A stretch of 62,389 nucleotides of DNA from Fusobacterium sp. DD2 (GCF_018205345.1 NZ_JADRHM010000004.1:1-62389), one strand, 5' to 3'. Shown: positions 11,186 through 20,319, numbered from the stretch's first letter. The notes: generated by a model from the letters alone, not told the origin. Numbers and translations: made by a program.

Positions 11186-12138
11186 TTGAACAGGATTAAC
11201 AGAGTAACCTCTATTCTTATTCAGCTGCAATCAAAAAAAATAATTCCTGCCAAAGAAATTGCACAGCGATTTAATATAAGCTTAAGGACAGTTTACAGAG
11301 ATATCCGGACACTTGAAGAAGCCGGAATACCAATTGGATCTGAGGCCGGAAAAGGATATTTTCTTGTAGAGGGCTTCCTACTTCCGCCGGTAATGTTTAC
11401 AGCGGCGGAAGTGGGTGCATTGATTACAGCAGGGAAATTTTTAAATTGCCATGGAGATGAATCATTTATAAAGGATTTTGATTCAGCTATGTATAAAATC
11501 AAATCTATTTTGAAGCATGGTGAAAAAAACTATGCACAGGAGTTGGAGAACAGTATTAACGTGTACAGCACATCTGGACAGAAAAATACATTGGCGGATA
11601 ACGTTATTGCAGCAATTCAGACTGCAATCTGCAATAAAAGGGTAATATCAATTCAATATCCTGCATCAGGAGGGCAAGAACCGGAAAGCAGAATGATAGA
11701 GCTTATATCACTGGGGTTTTATGAACAGAACTGGTACTTAATCGGTTTTGCAGGCTAAGAAATGAATATAGGAATTTTCGTGTGGATCGGATTAAAAGCA
11801 TTTGCATAGAAGAAGAGCTCTGTCAAAGCCATGATGGCTCTTTGGAACAAATATTAAAACAAATGCTTTCATATAAAAAACTATATAATGTAATTCTTAG
11901 AGCTGAAAAAGGGGAGACATACAATTCTATCAAGAACAGGTATTCTCTCGGCTTCCTTGAAGAAACCGATTTGGGAAGTAAAATGGAAATCGAATTCCAG
12001 ACAGATTCCTTTGAGATATTGAGCAAGCAGCTGATTGAATATGGATCAGGCATTGAAATAGTCCAACCTGATGAATTAAAATGCATAACCCGTAAACACC
12101 TGGCACAAATTACGAATCACTGCCTAAACTTGATTTAG
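11186..12138 (+). pseudogene. YafY-type HTH/WYL transcriptional regulator, frameshifted
   Basis: A DeoR-like winged helix (RFNISLRTVYRDIRTLEEAGIPI, about residues 28-50) is followed by a WYL ligand-sensing domain. The frame starts at TTG 11186 with RBS GAGGAGG (11171-11177) and stops at 11756. The rest of the WYL domain continues in the next frame up to 12138. The break is at ATCGGTTTTGCAGG (about 11742-11755): one extra T in the T-run restores I-G-F-C-R-L-R-N, the expected WYL continuation. So a single-base deletion (or sequencing error) splits an otherwise intact regulator. It probably controlled the reductase gene downstream, from which it is separated by 110 bases. Confidence 0.85.
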
Positions 12139-12248
12139 AGAAAGCGATTGGTCTGTTATGTATTTTTTGTAAGGTTTCATATCCCCTGCTGACATACAGC
12201 TGTCAGTGTATTATGATATTCTACTATCAAAAAGGAGGATTGAAAAAT

Positions 12249-12908
12249 ATGAAACCAAAGATAATTATGCACACACAAATTAGCCTTGATGGCCGCATTA
12301 AAGGCTTTGATAATCCGGAAGTTTACTACCAGGTTGCCGGGGGAATTCATTCGGATGCGGTGCTGTTTGGGTCCAATACTGTTTTTACTGCATTTGAAAA
12401 ATATCCTGCTGAAACAGAGGCTGATTTTGAGAAAATCATAACAAGCCCGGAGGACCCCAGACCAATAGGAGTCATACCTGACAGCAGAGGTATCTTGAGA
12501 AGTCTTCATTGCTTAAGAAATCTTGGATATCTGAAGGAAATTGTCATTCTGGTATCAACTGCCACTCCGAAGGAATATTTGAATTATTTGGAGGAAAGGC
12601 ATTACCCATATATTGTGTCAGGAAATGATCATGTGGACTATGAAAAAGCCTTTCAGATCCTGCATGAGCAATATGGGTGTAAATACATGCGGACAGACAG
12701 TGGCGGTGGATTAACCAACAAATTATTAGAAAACGGACTTATTGATGAAATCAGTCTTGTGATATCACCATGTTTTGTAGGTAATAAAGAAAAACAACTA
12801 TTTGATAACCTTCTGTTATCTGAAAAAGTTAATTTGGAATTGCAGGGAACAGAGAATGCAGAACATGGCTGTCTGTCATTGCGCTATGCTGTGAAAAATA
12901 AGGATTAG
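12249..12908 (+). CDS. RibD C-terminal / dihydrofolate-reductase-fold protein
   Basis: The 219-residue protein matches the RibD reductase-domain family: N-terminal KIIMHTQISLDGRIKGFD, a DAVLFGSNTVF motif, and a C-terminal DSGGGLTNKLLENGLIDEISLVISP signature. These are NAD(P)H-dependent reductases. Outside riboflavin operons the substrate is usually unknown; no deaminase domain is present, so a riboflavin role is unlikely. The ATG at 12249 has RBS AAAGGAGG (12232-12239); the upstream GTA/ATT codons in frame are not starts. It pairs with the WYL regulator upstream, an arrangement often seen for accessory oxidoreductases. Confidence 0.8.
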   Translation: MKPKIIMHTQISLDGRIKGFDNPEVYYQVAGGIHSDAVLFGSNTVFTAFEKYPAETEADFEKIITSPEDPRPIGVIPDSRGILRSLHCLRNLGYLKEIVILVSTATPKEYLNYLEERHYPYIVSGNDHVDYEKAFQILHEQYGCKYMRTDSGGGLTNKLLENGLIDEISLVISPCFVGNKEKQLFDNLLLSEKVNLELQGTENAEHGCLSLRYAVKNKD

Positions 12909-13569
12909 TGCAGCATACTTTAAAAAGTGTCTGTTGGGACAGTGTCCTAAAGGAAGCATAAGCTCATGGCTAGCGGCGGTGTTAAAGTAACGGCACTCGG
13001 CCCCAATATATAGTTGATATGCCCCTAAGCCTTTGAGGGCAAGGCGGTCAACCGCGCCTTTTCCGGTCCGCATACAGTCGTTCAATGAGGGTATCAAGCT
13101 CGGCAATGCGGCGGTGCTTCTCGGTGGTTCGTTTCTTCGCCGCCGTTTTCGGCTAATTCTAATTGATCCGAACTGTAAGGATAAGCAATTATCCGGGGCT
13201 AGTTAAGTATCTTAGAGAGGAAGATAAAGATAAGTAAACCAATTTTAAAGTTGTACCGAATAAAGCCTTCAAGAGGACAACATGCTTTTGAAGGCTTTAT
13301 TGCTTACAATTACTTGGATTGTAACGCAAAAGCAGGCACCAAATCAATGAAAAATAGCCTATCCAGGCGACTGTTTCAGAAATATGGGCTTCCGCCAAGG
13401 GGATACCAGTGGGGTGCGACATCTTTTTTGCCCACTCAAGGCATGTAGAGTCCATTGTTCTGTTGCGAAAAAGATAAAAAATCAAATCAGTTTTATAGAG
13501 ATGTAAGTTGTTGATGATAACTTGCATCTTTTTCATATGTTAAGATTGGAGTGATAAGGATGATAAAAA
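12909..13569. other. Patchwork intergenic region with decayed mobile-element fragments
   Basis: About 660 bases without an intact gene. Positions about 12960-13150 are clearly more GC-rich than their surroundings and hold a recombinase fragment on the minus strand (listed separately). Positions 13255-13305 have a TAAAGCCTTC/GAAGGCTTTA inverted repeat that could be a hairpin. A plus-strand ORF at 13251-13448 has no recognisable motif. The block looks like the scar of several insertions and deletions between the resistance cluster and the next recombinase remnant. Confidence 0.6.
13047..13151 (-). pseudogene. Fragment of a large serine recombinase C-terminus
   Basis: The minus-strand translation gives about 33 residues ending ...EKHRRIAELDTLIERLYADR then a stop. 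This is the coiled segment near the C-terminus of TnpX/TndX-like serine recombinases (RIAELD.LI.RLYEDR). No upstream or downstream part remains. The high GC shows it came from a different donor than the AT-rich recombinases at 44-49 kb. Confidence 0.6.
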
Positions 13570-13678
13570 ATGATACATGTAGTGAAGATACCAGTTAAAA
13601 ATAAAACGAAAGAAGTAGTAAGAATTACAGTATATTGTAGAGTAAGTAAAAATATAGAAGAACAACGTTCAGGTTTAA

Positions 13679-13683
13679 ATAGT
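13679..13683 (+). repeat. Target site duplication (left) of the IS21-family element
   Basis: ATAGT at 13679-13683 is repeated at 16075-16079 immediately outside the TGTAAATG...CATTTACA ends. Confidence 0.9.
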
Positions 13684-13739
13684 TGTAAATGTCAACCGAA
13701 AAACGGTCCACCCTTATAATTGAAAACTGGTCCACTTTC

Positions 13740-14486
13740 TTATAATATTTCTTTAGACCATGATATGGTGTCTTCCATTCTATAACTTATCTCTCTAGAC
13801 ATGTCCATTATATGGGCCCTATGGGCTAGTCTATCTACCATTGCTCCTGTTAGCATTGGATCTTTAAATATTTCTTCCCATCTATTGAAGTCTAGGTTGG
13901 TTGTTACTATTATTGATCCTTTATCATTTCTTGATGATAGTAGGTTAAAGAGTATTTCACAGCCTGTTTTATCAAAGGATACATATCCTAGTTCGTCTAA
14001 GATTACTAGGTCATATTTTTCAAATCTCTTTTTGTAGTTTGTTATTTGACTTTTACTCATTGCTTCTTGTAGTTCTATTACTAGGTTTGGTACTGATGTA
14101 AAGAGAACTGATTTTTCATTCATGCAGGCTCTTATCCCTAGGGCTGTGGCATAGTGTGTTTTTCCACATCCTGGTGTTCCTATTAGGATTATATTTTCTT
14201 TGTTGTCTATGAATTTTAATTTTTCTAGGTATTCAAATTTGTTGTTTATTTCTAATGAGTATTTGCTTTTGTCAAAGTCTTCTATGAACTTTTTGTTTGT
14301 AAATTTTGCGTTTTTTATTCTTCTTGTTATGCCGTTGTTTTGTCTTCTTTCTAATTCTCTTTCTAGGTATAGTTCTAGAAATTCTCTATTTGTTAGTTTT
14401 AAGTTTTTTGCTTCTTCTAGTATTTCTTCATGGTTTTCTCTTAGATATGATAGTTTTAGTGTTTTAGATGCTTCTTTTATGTTCAT
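13740..14486 (-). CDS. istB: IstB-like ATP-binding transposition helper
   Basis: The 248-residue DnaC-related AAA+ ATPase selects the target and activates IstA. Walker A is LIGTPGCGKTH (about 101-111) and Walker B VILDELGY (about 165-172), with a SSRNDKGSIIVTTN sensor segment. The coding start overlaps the 3' end of istA by 23 bases, the usual coupling in IS21 elements. Full length. Confidence 0.95.
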   Translation of the reverse strand: MNIKEASKTLKLSYLRENHEEILEEAKNLKLTNREFLELYLERELERRQNNGITRRIKNAKFTNKKFIEDFDKSKYSLEINNKFEYLEKLKFIDNKENIILIGTPGCGKTHYATALGIRACMNEKSVLFTSVPNLVIELQEAMSKSQITNYKKRFEKYDLVILDELGYVSFDKTGCEILFNLLSSRNDKGSIIVTTNLDFNRWEEIFKDPMLTGAMVDRLAHRAHIMDMSREISYRMEDTISWSKEIL

Positions 14487-15963
14487 GTGGGCCTCCTATG
14501 CACAAGCTGTCATACATTGATATTATTTTTCTTGTTTGTATTTCTAGGTTATTTGTATTTTCTTTTTCTTTTATTACATCCTTGGGAAGGGTCTCTTTTC
14601 CAAACTCGATGTAGTTTTTAAATATATCTATTAATTCATCTGTAGTTTTTTCTTGGTTTATTTTAATTATTTCTACAAATTTCTTTGGTTCTTTGGTAAA
14701 ATGGTTATCAAAGATGGTTTTTAAAGCAGGGACTTCTTTTAGTGCTAGTGAATTTCTAATTGCTCCTGGCTTTCTTGCTAGTGAATCTAGGTAATGTCTG
14801 ATATCAATACTTGTTTCACCAGCGCCATCTTTCTTTTTATGGCTTGCAATTAGATTTTCTTCATAGTATATCTTTACTTCTTCTGCATATGTTCTTATGG
14901 TTACTATTTTTCCTACTAGATAGTCATAGACTGAATACTTATTGTTTTCTACTTGTACAAGTCCATATGAGTCTACTTTTTGTTTTGTTATCTTTGCTAG
15001 TTCATATTTTGGTCTTAGGGGAAGAAGTTTTTCTTTTTCTTCTTCTATTTTTGAGTTTTTATTTATTTCAATCAGTTTTTCTTCTAGATACTTTCTTGCT
15101 TCATCTAGACTTTTAAATTCATATTTTAGAGCAAATACATTTTTCCTTATTATTCTTACACTTCCTTCTACATGGCCTTTTTCGTTGCCTTTAAAGCAAT
15201 TTGTAGTGTTGATATTAAAGCCGTAGTAGTTGGCAAATGCTAAGAGTTTGGAGTTTAGTTCCTTTTCTCCCTTGCCAATAAATCTAGAAACAACATTTTT
15301 CATGTTGTCATAGACTACTTCTCTGTACATTCCACCAAGCATTTCAAAAAATCTTACTTGTGAATCAAAAAATACATCTGACCCTTGGTTTGTATATAGA
15401 TAGACCCATCTAAAATTTGATGCAGGAGAAGATAGAACAGCAAGGCTTAGTTTTTCAAGTCTTCCATCTATCTTCAGCTTAACTTCTCCAAAATCATATT
15501 CAAGCCTATCTCCATAGTCATAATCTTGTTTGATAAAACACTCTTTGTTTTTCTTTCTTTTTTCTCTAACATATACAGCTATGGAAGGATACGAAATGTC
15601 AAAGCCTGCATCTACTATCATTTGATGGATTTGTACAACACTTAAAGCTTGCTTATGACTTTTTAGGTCAATATCTTTCTTTATCTCACCTTCAAGAATT
15701 TGATCTAGAAAGGCATCAATCTCTTTTGTATATTTAGTTTTCTTTCTATTAGAAGAATCGTACTTAGGTGCTGAAGCAATCTGTTCTTGCAAAAACCCTT
15801 GGTCAGCACTACAATCCTCTAATTTCTCTATGCACTCTACATACTCGTCCCAATATTTAGCGACGGTCTTTCTGTTAATTGAAAGAAGTTTTGCAACCTC
15901 ACGATTAGAGTAACCCTCATTTTTTAATTTGATAATCGAATGTTTGTCCATTAAATTTTTCAC
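14464..15963 (-). CDS. istA: IstA DDE transposase of the IS21-family element
   Basis: The 499-residue transposase has an N-terminal helix-turn-helix (KLKNEGYSNREVAKLLSINRKTVAKYW) and an integrase core with RLEYDFGEVKL (first Asp, about residue 155), YDNMKNVV (about 220) and ...KGHVEGSVRIIRKNVF (Glu, about 265). The start used is GTG 15963, seven bases after GGAGG; an ATG four codons further in is the alternative. Confidence 0.93.
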   Translation of the reverse strand: MKNLMDKHSIIKLKNEGYSNREVAKLLSINRKTVAKYWDEYVECIEKLEDCSADQGFLQEQIASAPKYDSSNRKKTKYTKEIDAFLDQILEGEIKKDIDLKSHKQALSVVQIHQMIVDAGFDISYPSIAVYVREKRKKNKECFIKQDYDYGDRLEYDFGEVKLKIDGRLEKLSLAVLSSPASNFRWVYLYTNQGSDVFFDSQVRFFEMLGGMYREVVYDNMKNVVSRFIGKGEKELNSKLLAFANYYGFNINTTNCFKGNEKGHVEGSVRIIRKNVFALKYEFKSLDEARKYLEEKLIEINKNSKIEEEKEKLLPLRPKYELAKITKQKVDSYGLVQVENNKYSVYDYLVGKIVTIRTYAEEVKIYYEENLIASHKKKDGAGETSIDIRHYLDSLARKPGAIRNSLALKEVPALKTIFDNHFTKEPKKFVEIIKINQEKTTDELIDIFKNYIEFGKETLPKDVIKEKENTNNLEIQTRKIISMYDSLCIGGPHEHKRSI

Positions 15964-15973
15964 TCCTATACCT

Positions 15974-15995
15974 CCATATGCATTATTGCATATGG
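15974..15995. promoter_or_regulatory. Palindrome upstream of istA
   Basis: CCATATGCA-TTAT-TGCATATGG is a perfect nine-base dyad that ends 11 bases before the istA start and includes its GGAGG. It could be an operator or a hairpin that hides the ribosome-binding site. Confidence 0.6.
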
Positions 15996-16074
15996 TAATT
16001 AAATTTAAAACAAGTGGACCATTTTTCGGCTATAAATTGCCTATTAGTGGACCACTTTTAGATTATCATTTACA

Positions 16075-16079
16075 ATAGT
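16075..16079 (+). repeat. Target site duplication (right) of the IS21-family element
   Basis: Second ATAGT copy; see 13679-13683. Confidence 0.9.
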
Positions 16080-16335
16080 CAAATTGCATATTTTAAAGAA
16101 CTTTCTAACAAAGTAATAGAAATCGATTTAGCTGAAGTGTATCACGATGTTGGAAGAAGTGGGTTAATAAAGAATGGAAGAACAAGCTATAAAAAAATGA
16201 TTGTAGATGGATTATAAGGCAAATTTGATTACATTATTACAAAATCAGTTAGTAGGTTTATAATAAAGCATTGTAGTAAAATAAAAAAATATGATATATT
16301 TAGATTAGTGATAATAAAAAAAAGGAGCTAAAAAT

Positions 16336-16626
16336 ATGAGTTGTCATAGTATTGGGCATGGATTAAATTCAGTGTCTAAAAAGGTATTAGAGTTGTATGA
16401 TGAAGGGAAAATTGAATTTAGTGTTGCGAAAGATTTATTATACACCACAAGAAATGCTGTACATTATTGTGATGGAAATACGTATGAAGCGATTGCATGT
16501 TTTGATGGATGTAGATGTGCTAGATGTTTAAAGAAAACAAATGAGTTATATGGTCTTTATGATGCATTAGATGAGTGTAGAGAGTATTATGATATTTTTA
16601 GCAATAAACAAAGTATAAATTTCTAA
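16336..16626 (+). CDS. Small cysteine-rich hypothetical protein
   Basis: A 96-residue protein, unrecognised. It has six cysteines, including a DGCRCARCLKK cluster (about 54-64) and MSCHSIGHG at the start, which suggests metal binding. The RBS AAAGGAG (16320-16326) and the start ATG 16336 are good. It lies between the recombinase remnant and the Tn916 end; its C-terminal residues abut or touch the transposon junction, so the last codons may be supplied by Tn916 DNA. Function unknown. Confidence 0.6.
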   Translation: MSCHSIGHGLNSVSKKVLELYDEGKIEFSVAKDLLYTTRNAVHYCDGNTYEAIACFDGCRCARCLKKTNELYGLYDALDECREYYDIFSNKQSINF

Positions 16627-16747
16627 TTATCTTTTTATATTTTCTTAAATGCTCGTAAAGCCTTATTCTATGTGCTTTCGAGTATTTTTACTGTAGGAAG
16701 ATACTTCACGTTTCTTTGCATATTTCCTCATGTCTTAGCTGTCAGAA

Positions 16748-16768
16748 GTGGTAAATAAGTAGTAAATT
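16748..16768. repeat. Integrase arm-type repeats at the int end of Tn916
   Basis: GTGGTAAAT and GTAGTAAATT are adjacent copies of the motif seen twice at the other end (35917-35939). In Tn916 such DR2 repeats bind the N-terminal domain of Int; that role is from knowledge of the family. Confidence 0.6.
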
Positions 16769-16779
16769 CATTTGTACTA

Positions 16780-17997
16780 CTAAGCAACAAGACGCTCCTG
16801 TTGCTTCTCTTTATTCAAGCGTTTCATTTCTGCCATTGCAGAATCGAATGTTGCATGTGCGTAATAGTTCAGCGTCATGGCTATATTAGCATGTCCCATA
16901 ATGTACTGTAATGCCTTTGGATTCATTCCTGCATTTGCATAGTTGGTACAGAATGTATGTCGCAAACTATGTGGAGTGATGTGTGGCAATTTATCCTCGT
17001 TATACTTATTGTATTTCTTAACAAGACCTTTCATCATGCCGTTGTAATCACTTGCCACTTTTGGATAGTTCTTTCTATTAAGAAAGAGGAAATCACTATA
17101 TCCATCAATCTCAACACGCTTATCATTCTTTCGATTCGCTAACACTCGCTTAAATGCTTGATAGGCTTCTTCAACCATAGGAACTTGACGTTCGCCACTT
17201 TTGGTCTTTGGTGTTTCAATGTAGTACCCAATTTCAGTATCTCTCAATAGCTGATGGTCTATATTGACAAGACGATTCTCAAAATCTAAATCTGGAAGTG
17301 TCAAACCACCAAACTCTGAAATACGAAGACCTGTTTTTAAGAGTATCAGAATTTCATCATAATTTTTGCTGTAGGTTTTATCAGCTTTTGCAAAGGCTAA
17401 CAGTTTTTCTTCCTGTTCTTCTGTTAGTACGGTCTTAGGGACAGTATCATCATCAAGAACTGCTTTCAGTTGAAAGTCAAATGGATTCTTCCGAACACAA
17501 TCATCTTGTATAGCAATATAGAATGAAGCCTTTAAAGAACGTTTGTAGTTATTGATGGTTTGATAAGCATAACCATTTTCACTCATTCTAATAGCCCATT
17601 CTTTAGCGTCTGATGGCTTAATACTGTCAATACTTCTTACACCTAACTTGTCTTTCTTCAAAATATCCATAAGATATTTGCGTCCAGTTTCAGTGTTTTT
17701 TCTAACCTTTGGTCTTTGAGCGTTCTGTTTTGCGTAAAGCTGGCAGAGTGTCATTTTCTTTCCTACAACATCAATACCATCATGAATGTCTTTCTGTAAC
17801 TCTGCGATTTTCTCTCTAAGTGAGATACAATCACGCTTTCCTGCTGGTACTCGGTCTGTAGCCACAAGTTTCCACGAGTAAACAAATTGCGGTTCTCCAA
17901 ATGAATCTATATATTTGTATAAGTATCTTCCGTCTTTTCGTTGGCTCTCTCCAGTCTTTAAGATTCGACCTTTATTGTCACGTCTTTTTTCTGACAT
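16780..17997 (-). CDS. int: Tn916 integrase (tyrosine recombinase)
   Basis: The 405-residue Int excises and integrates Tn916. The N-terminal arm-binding domain (1-75) precedes a core-binding SAM-like domain and the catalytic domain with RISE (residues about 225), HSLRHTFC (about 345), GHANI (about 368) and YYAHAT (catalytic Tyr about 379). Full length with an intact active site, so the nested transposon should still be able to excise together with xis. Confidence 0.98.
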   Translation of the reverse strand: MSEKRRDNKGRILKTGESQRKDGRYLYKYIDSFGEPQFVYSWKLVATDRVPAGKRDCISLREKIAELQKDIHDGIDVVGKKMTLCQLYAKQNAQRPKVRKNTETGRKYLMDILKKDKLGVRSIDSIKPSDAKEWAIRMSENGYAYQTINNYKRSLKASFYIAIQDDCVRKNPFDFQLKAVLDDDTVPKTVLTEEQEEKLLAFAKADKTYSKNYDEILILLKTGLRISEFGGLTLPDLDFENRLVNIDHQLLRDTEIGYYIETPKTKSGERQVPMVEEAYQAFKRVLANRKNDKRVEIDGYSDFLFLNRKNYPKVASDYNGMMKGLVKKYNKYNEDKLPHITPHSLRHTFCTNYANAGMNPKALQYIMGHANIAMTLNYYAHATFDSAMAEMKRLNKEKQQERLVA

Positions 17998-18078
17998 GGC
18001 ATTTGCTCCTTTCCTTTATGGAAAGAGCCTTGATACGACTTAATACTATTTTATCATATACAAGACCCTTTGGCGACG

Positions 18079-18282
18079 CTAGATTGCGTCCAATGTATCT
18101 ATAATTTTTTCAAATTGTTTTCGTTTAATCTGAATACGATTGCCATTCATAATCAGCCAATTTGCATTTTTATTTTCCTCTGCCAAGCGTCGTAGCTTGT
18201 TTTCGCCAATACGAAAATATTTTGACGCTTCTTCAATGGTTAGGGTATAACGTTCCCAAATAGGAATGTCAGTCTGCTTCAT
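18079..18282 (-). CDS. xis: Tn916 excisionase
   Basis: A 67-residue winged-helix directionality factor ([23 protein letters not shown]) that binds next to the integrase sites and promotes excision. The gene is just upstream of int and is read in the same direction. Identical in length to Tn916 Xis. Confidence 0.97.
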
Positions 18283-18742
18283 AAAATCCTCCTTTCCAAA
18301 TCACTTATTTGGATTTCATAAAAGTTGTTTTACCAGCAATCGAACAGCTTTAGCAAAGCTCACGGGAGTTCCACCCCTGCATGGTTCTCATGTAGCCATA
18401 CTCATTGCCTGCGACGGTTTTATCACGCTCGGACTATTGACTGTATGGGAGTATCATTATCACGATAAGAATGTCGTTGCAGGCAATCCTGCTAAAGATT
18501 GCTTCTCGGATCACTAACATGAATCGCTCGCTATCTTTATAAGATAGGTCATGGCGGTTAGTTCCGTTGGCTCTTTTCTTATCGAAACGTATTCGATTAC
18601 TTTTATTCAGTTTTCAAAGAACAATGGCTCGTTAGCCTATCAAAACACATTGAAAGCTCAATATGCTTTGGTGGAATAACAAACCTCCCTGTTCGGGAAG
18701 CGTGGAATGGTTTAGCACGCTTCCACGAAAGGAGAGAGGATA
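18283..18742. other. Tn916 region between xis and orf8
   Basis: 460 bases. The plus-strand 83-codon frame at 18266-18517 corresponds to what was called orf5 in Tn916, but it runs antisense to the xis start, lacks a clear RBS and has no recognised domain, so I do not call it a gene. No other feature was found except short inverted repeats. Confidence 0.5.
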
Positions 18743-18973
18743 TTACTTAATTTCAAATGACAAAATCTTTGTAATCAGTCTGGTTTCCATTCTTCCACGT
18801 AAGACTTCATCAACGACCATACTTTGATTGCCATATTCATCTTTCATAAGTCGTAGGGAACGCTTCGTTATGTACCCTCTGTAATGATGTAGAATCTGGT
18901 TAATCGCTTCGGTATCGCCATCTGTTGCCTTTACAATGAGAGGAAAGGGAATCATAGGATATTGTGTTTTCAT
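18743..18973 (-). CDS. orf8: Tn916 Orf8, helix-turn-helix regulator
   Basis: A 76-residue small regulatory protein of the Tn916 family (PLIVKATDGDTEAINQILHHYRGYI, related to HTH domains). Its start overlaps the end of orf7 by four bases, so they are co-translated. In Tn916, orf7 and orf8 act on the transfer genes when tetracycline allows read-through from the tet(M) region. Confidence 0.92.
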   Translation of the reverse strand: MKTQYPMIPFPLIVKATDGDTEAINQILHHYRGYITKRSLRLMKDEYGNQSMVVDEVLRGRMETRLITKILSFEIK

Positions 18974-19401
18974 TCTTCAAATTCCTCCATAAACTTTTTA
19001 ATTAAGGCTAGTCCACTGGTTCTATGCCGATAGACAGTAGAACGGTTCAATTTCAACAGGTCTGCAATTTCTGAATCGCTCATGTCCATAAAGTAAAACA
19101 GCAGTAGAATTTCACGTTTCTTGTCTGGCAACTCACGTAATGCTTCACTCAACAAATCATTTTCAACGCCTACTGATAACCCATTGAGTGTAAAAATCTG
19201 AAAGTCAGTTGAATAGTTATCTGTTGTCGCAAACTGGCTAACAAGATAATCGCCAACATCCGAAAAGGACACCTCACGCTTTGCAATCCTTGAAAGATAA
19301 AGCATATAATTCTTTCGCTCGTCTTCCATAGCACGTTTACAGATATAGTCAAACTGATTTTCTATTGTGGTCTGAAAAGAAGATGGTTTCATGTTTCTCA
19401 C
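18970..19401 (-). CDS. orf7: Tn916 Orf7, sigma-70-like factor
   Basis: A 143-residue small sigma-factor-like protein. The C-terminal region 4 helix-turn-helix is LPDKKREILLLFYFMDMSDSEIADLLKLNRSTVYRHR (about 88-124). It starts after GGGGTGAG; an ATG four codons in (MKPSSF) would give the commonly annotated 140-residue form. With orf8 it activates excision and transfer genes of Tn916 (knowledge of the family). Confidence 0.92.
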   Translation of the reverse strand: MRNMKPSSFQTTIENQFDYICKRAMEDERKNYMLYLSRIAKREVSFSDVGDYLVSQFATTDNYSTDFQIFTLNGLSVGVENDLLSEALRELPDKKREILLLFYFMDMSDSEIADLLKLNRSTVYRHRTSGLALIKKFMEEFEE

Positions 19402-19896
19402 CCCCTTTCTGTCTAGGAAAGGAAGTGAGCCTTGCTCGTTTATCTCCTTTCACTCTTAGTCCCAATGTGAAAGGGGGATTTGTTGCATTACTGATAAATA
19501 AACTTTGTAAAAAAGTTCTGAATAGCCAAAAAAGCATATAAACAGATTTATTTCTCTGTTTACATGCTTCTGTTATTCTATCTATATGATTTATAAAACC
19601 ACATTGGTGGACGTACTTATCTATTGCAGATAGACGACTTTTTTTGACAAGAACCCAATGTAAGGAAATTTATTGTATATGATGTACTTCATGGCGACGT
19701 TGACCTCCAACAAACCGCCATTTGGAAGTAATATACAATATTTTAACAGCGTAAATAGCACTACCATATAACGGTTTTTTTTATTGGCGTTTAGTAGTGC
19801 TTTTTATTAAATATAAACCTATAAACCATATAACACGTTTTTCTATACCTGTTTTTAATTCAGTAGGAACAATAAAATGTATAGAGGTGGTCTACT
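19402..19896. promoter_or_regulatory. Divergent regulatory region between orf7 and orf9
   Basis: 495 bases with no gene. It contains an inverted repeat AGCACTAC...GTAGTGCT (19757-19764 and 19794-19801) followed by TTTTTATTA, which would form a terminator-like hairpin for plus-strand reading, and several A/T-rich tracts upstream of orf7. In Tn916 this region contains the orf7 promoter that drives excision-transfer transcription. Confidence 0.65.
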
Positions 19897-20250
19897 ATGC
19901 GTAAAAAAGAAGATAAATATGATTTTAGAGCCTTTGGTTTAGCCATTAAAGAAGCTCGATTGAAACGAGGTTTAACTCGTGAACAAGTGGGAGCATTGAT
20001 TGAAATTGACCCACGGTACTTAACTAATATTGAAAATAAAGGGCAACACCCCAGCATACAAGTTCTTTATGACCTTGTATCGTTACTTCATGTTTCCGTT
20101 GATGAATTTTTCTTACCTGCTAATAACTTGGTAAAAAGCACCCGACGATTACAGATAGAGAAATACATGGATAGCTTTACAGACAAAGAACTATCCTTAA
20201 TGGAATCTTTAGCCAGCGGTATCAACGAAGCAAGAAACATCGAAGACTAA
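19897..20250 (+). CDS. orf9: Tn916 Orf9, XRE-family repressor
   Basis: A 117-residue Cro/C1-type regulator with helix-turn-helix [35 protein letters not shown]. It is the only Tn916 gene read opposite to the rest. In the family it represses the orf7 promoter until read-through from tet(M) produces antisense RNA. RBS AGAGGTGG upstream. Confidence 0.95.
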   Translation: MRKKEDKYDFRAFGLAIKEARLKRGLTREQVGALIEIDPRYLTNIENKGQHPSIQVLYDLVSLLHVSVDEFFLPANNLVKSTRRLQIEKYMDSFTDKELSLMESLASGINEARNIED

Positions 20251-20276
20251 TTAAAAGAATCCATACATAACGGAAA

Positions 20277-20319
20277 GAGCCGATAAAATGAGATTGTATT
20301 AATCTCATTTTATCGGCTC
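20277..20319. terminator. Bidirectional terminator between orf9 and the KTR gene
   Basis: A perfect 19-base inverted repeat (20277-20295 and 20301-20319, arm starts GAGCCGATAAAATGAG) with a five-base loop. It overlaps the stop codon of the KTR gene and serves both converging genes. Confidence 0.85.

Larger units (their letters stand above)
13684..16074 (-). mobile_element. Complete IS21-family insertion sequence (2391 bp)
   Basis: Ends are TGTAAATG and CATTTACA (inverted, beginning TG and ending CA), flanked by the 5-bp duplication ATAGT. Inside each end are subterminal copies of a TGGACC/GGTCCA motif (13705-13732 and 16014-16054), the multiple transposase-binding sites typical of the family. 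It carries istA and istB on the minus strand. Exact excision restores the recombinase frame, which proves the boundaries. Confidence 0.95.
13570..16262 (+). pseudogene. Serine recombinase remnant split by an IS21-family element
   Basis: From ATG 13570 the frame reads a resolvase N-terminus: VRITVYCRVSKNIEEQRSGLN, with the catalytic-serine motif CRVS. The IS element interrupts after 13683. Coding resumes at 16080 with QIAYFKELSNKV...YHDVGRSGL and KFDYIITKSVSRF. Removing the IS and one 5-bp duplication joins the halves in frame (G-L-N-S-Q-I-A). The gene was already decayed: there is an in-frame TAA at about 16214 and the homology ends after KSVSRF near 16262. RBS AAGGA (13556-13560). Confidence 0.85.

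Noticed and set aside
13251..13448. 65-codon ORF in the patchwork region
   Set aside because: No RBS, no motif, and located across a hairpin and probable junctions.
18266..18517. 83-codon plus-strand frame historically called Tn916 orf5
   Set aside because: It is antisense to the xis start, has no clear ribosome site and no recognised domain.
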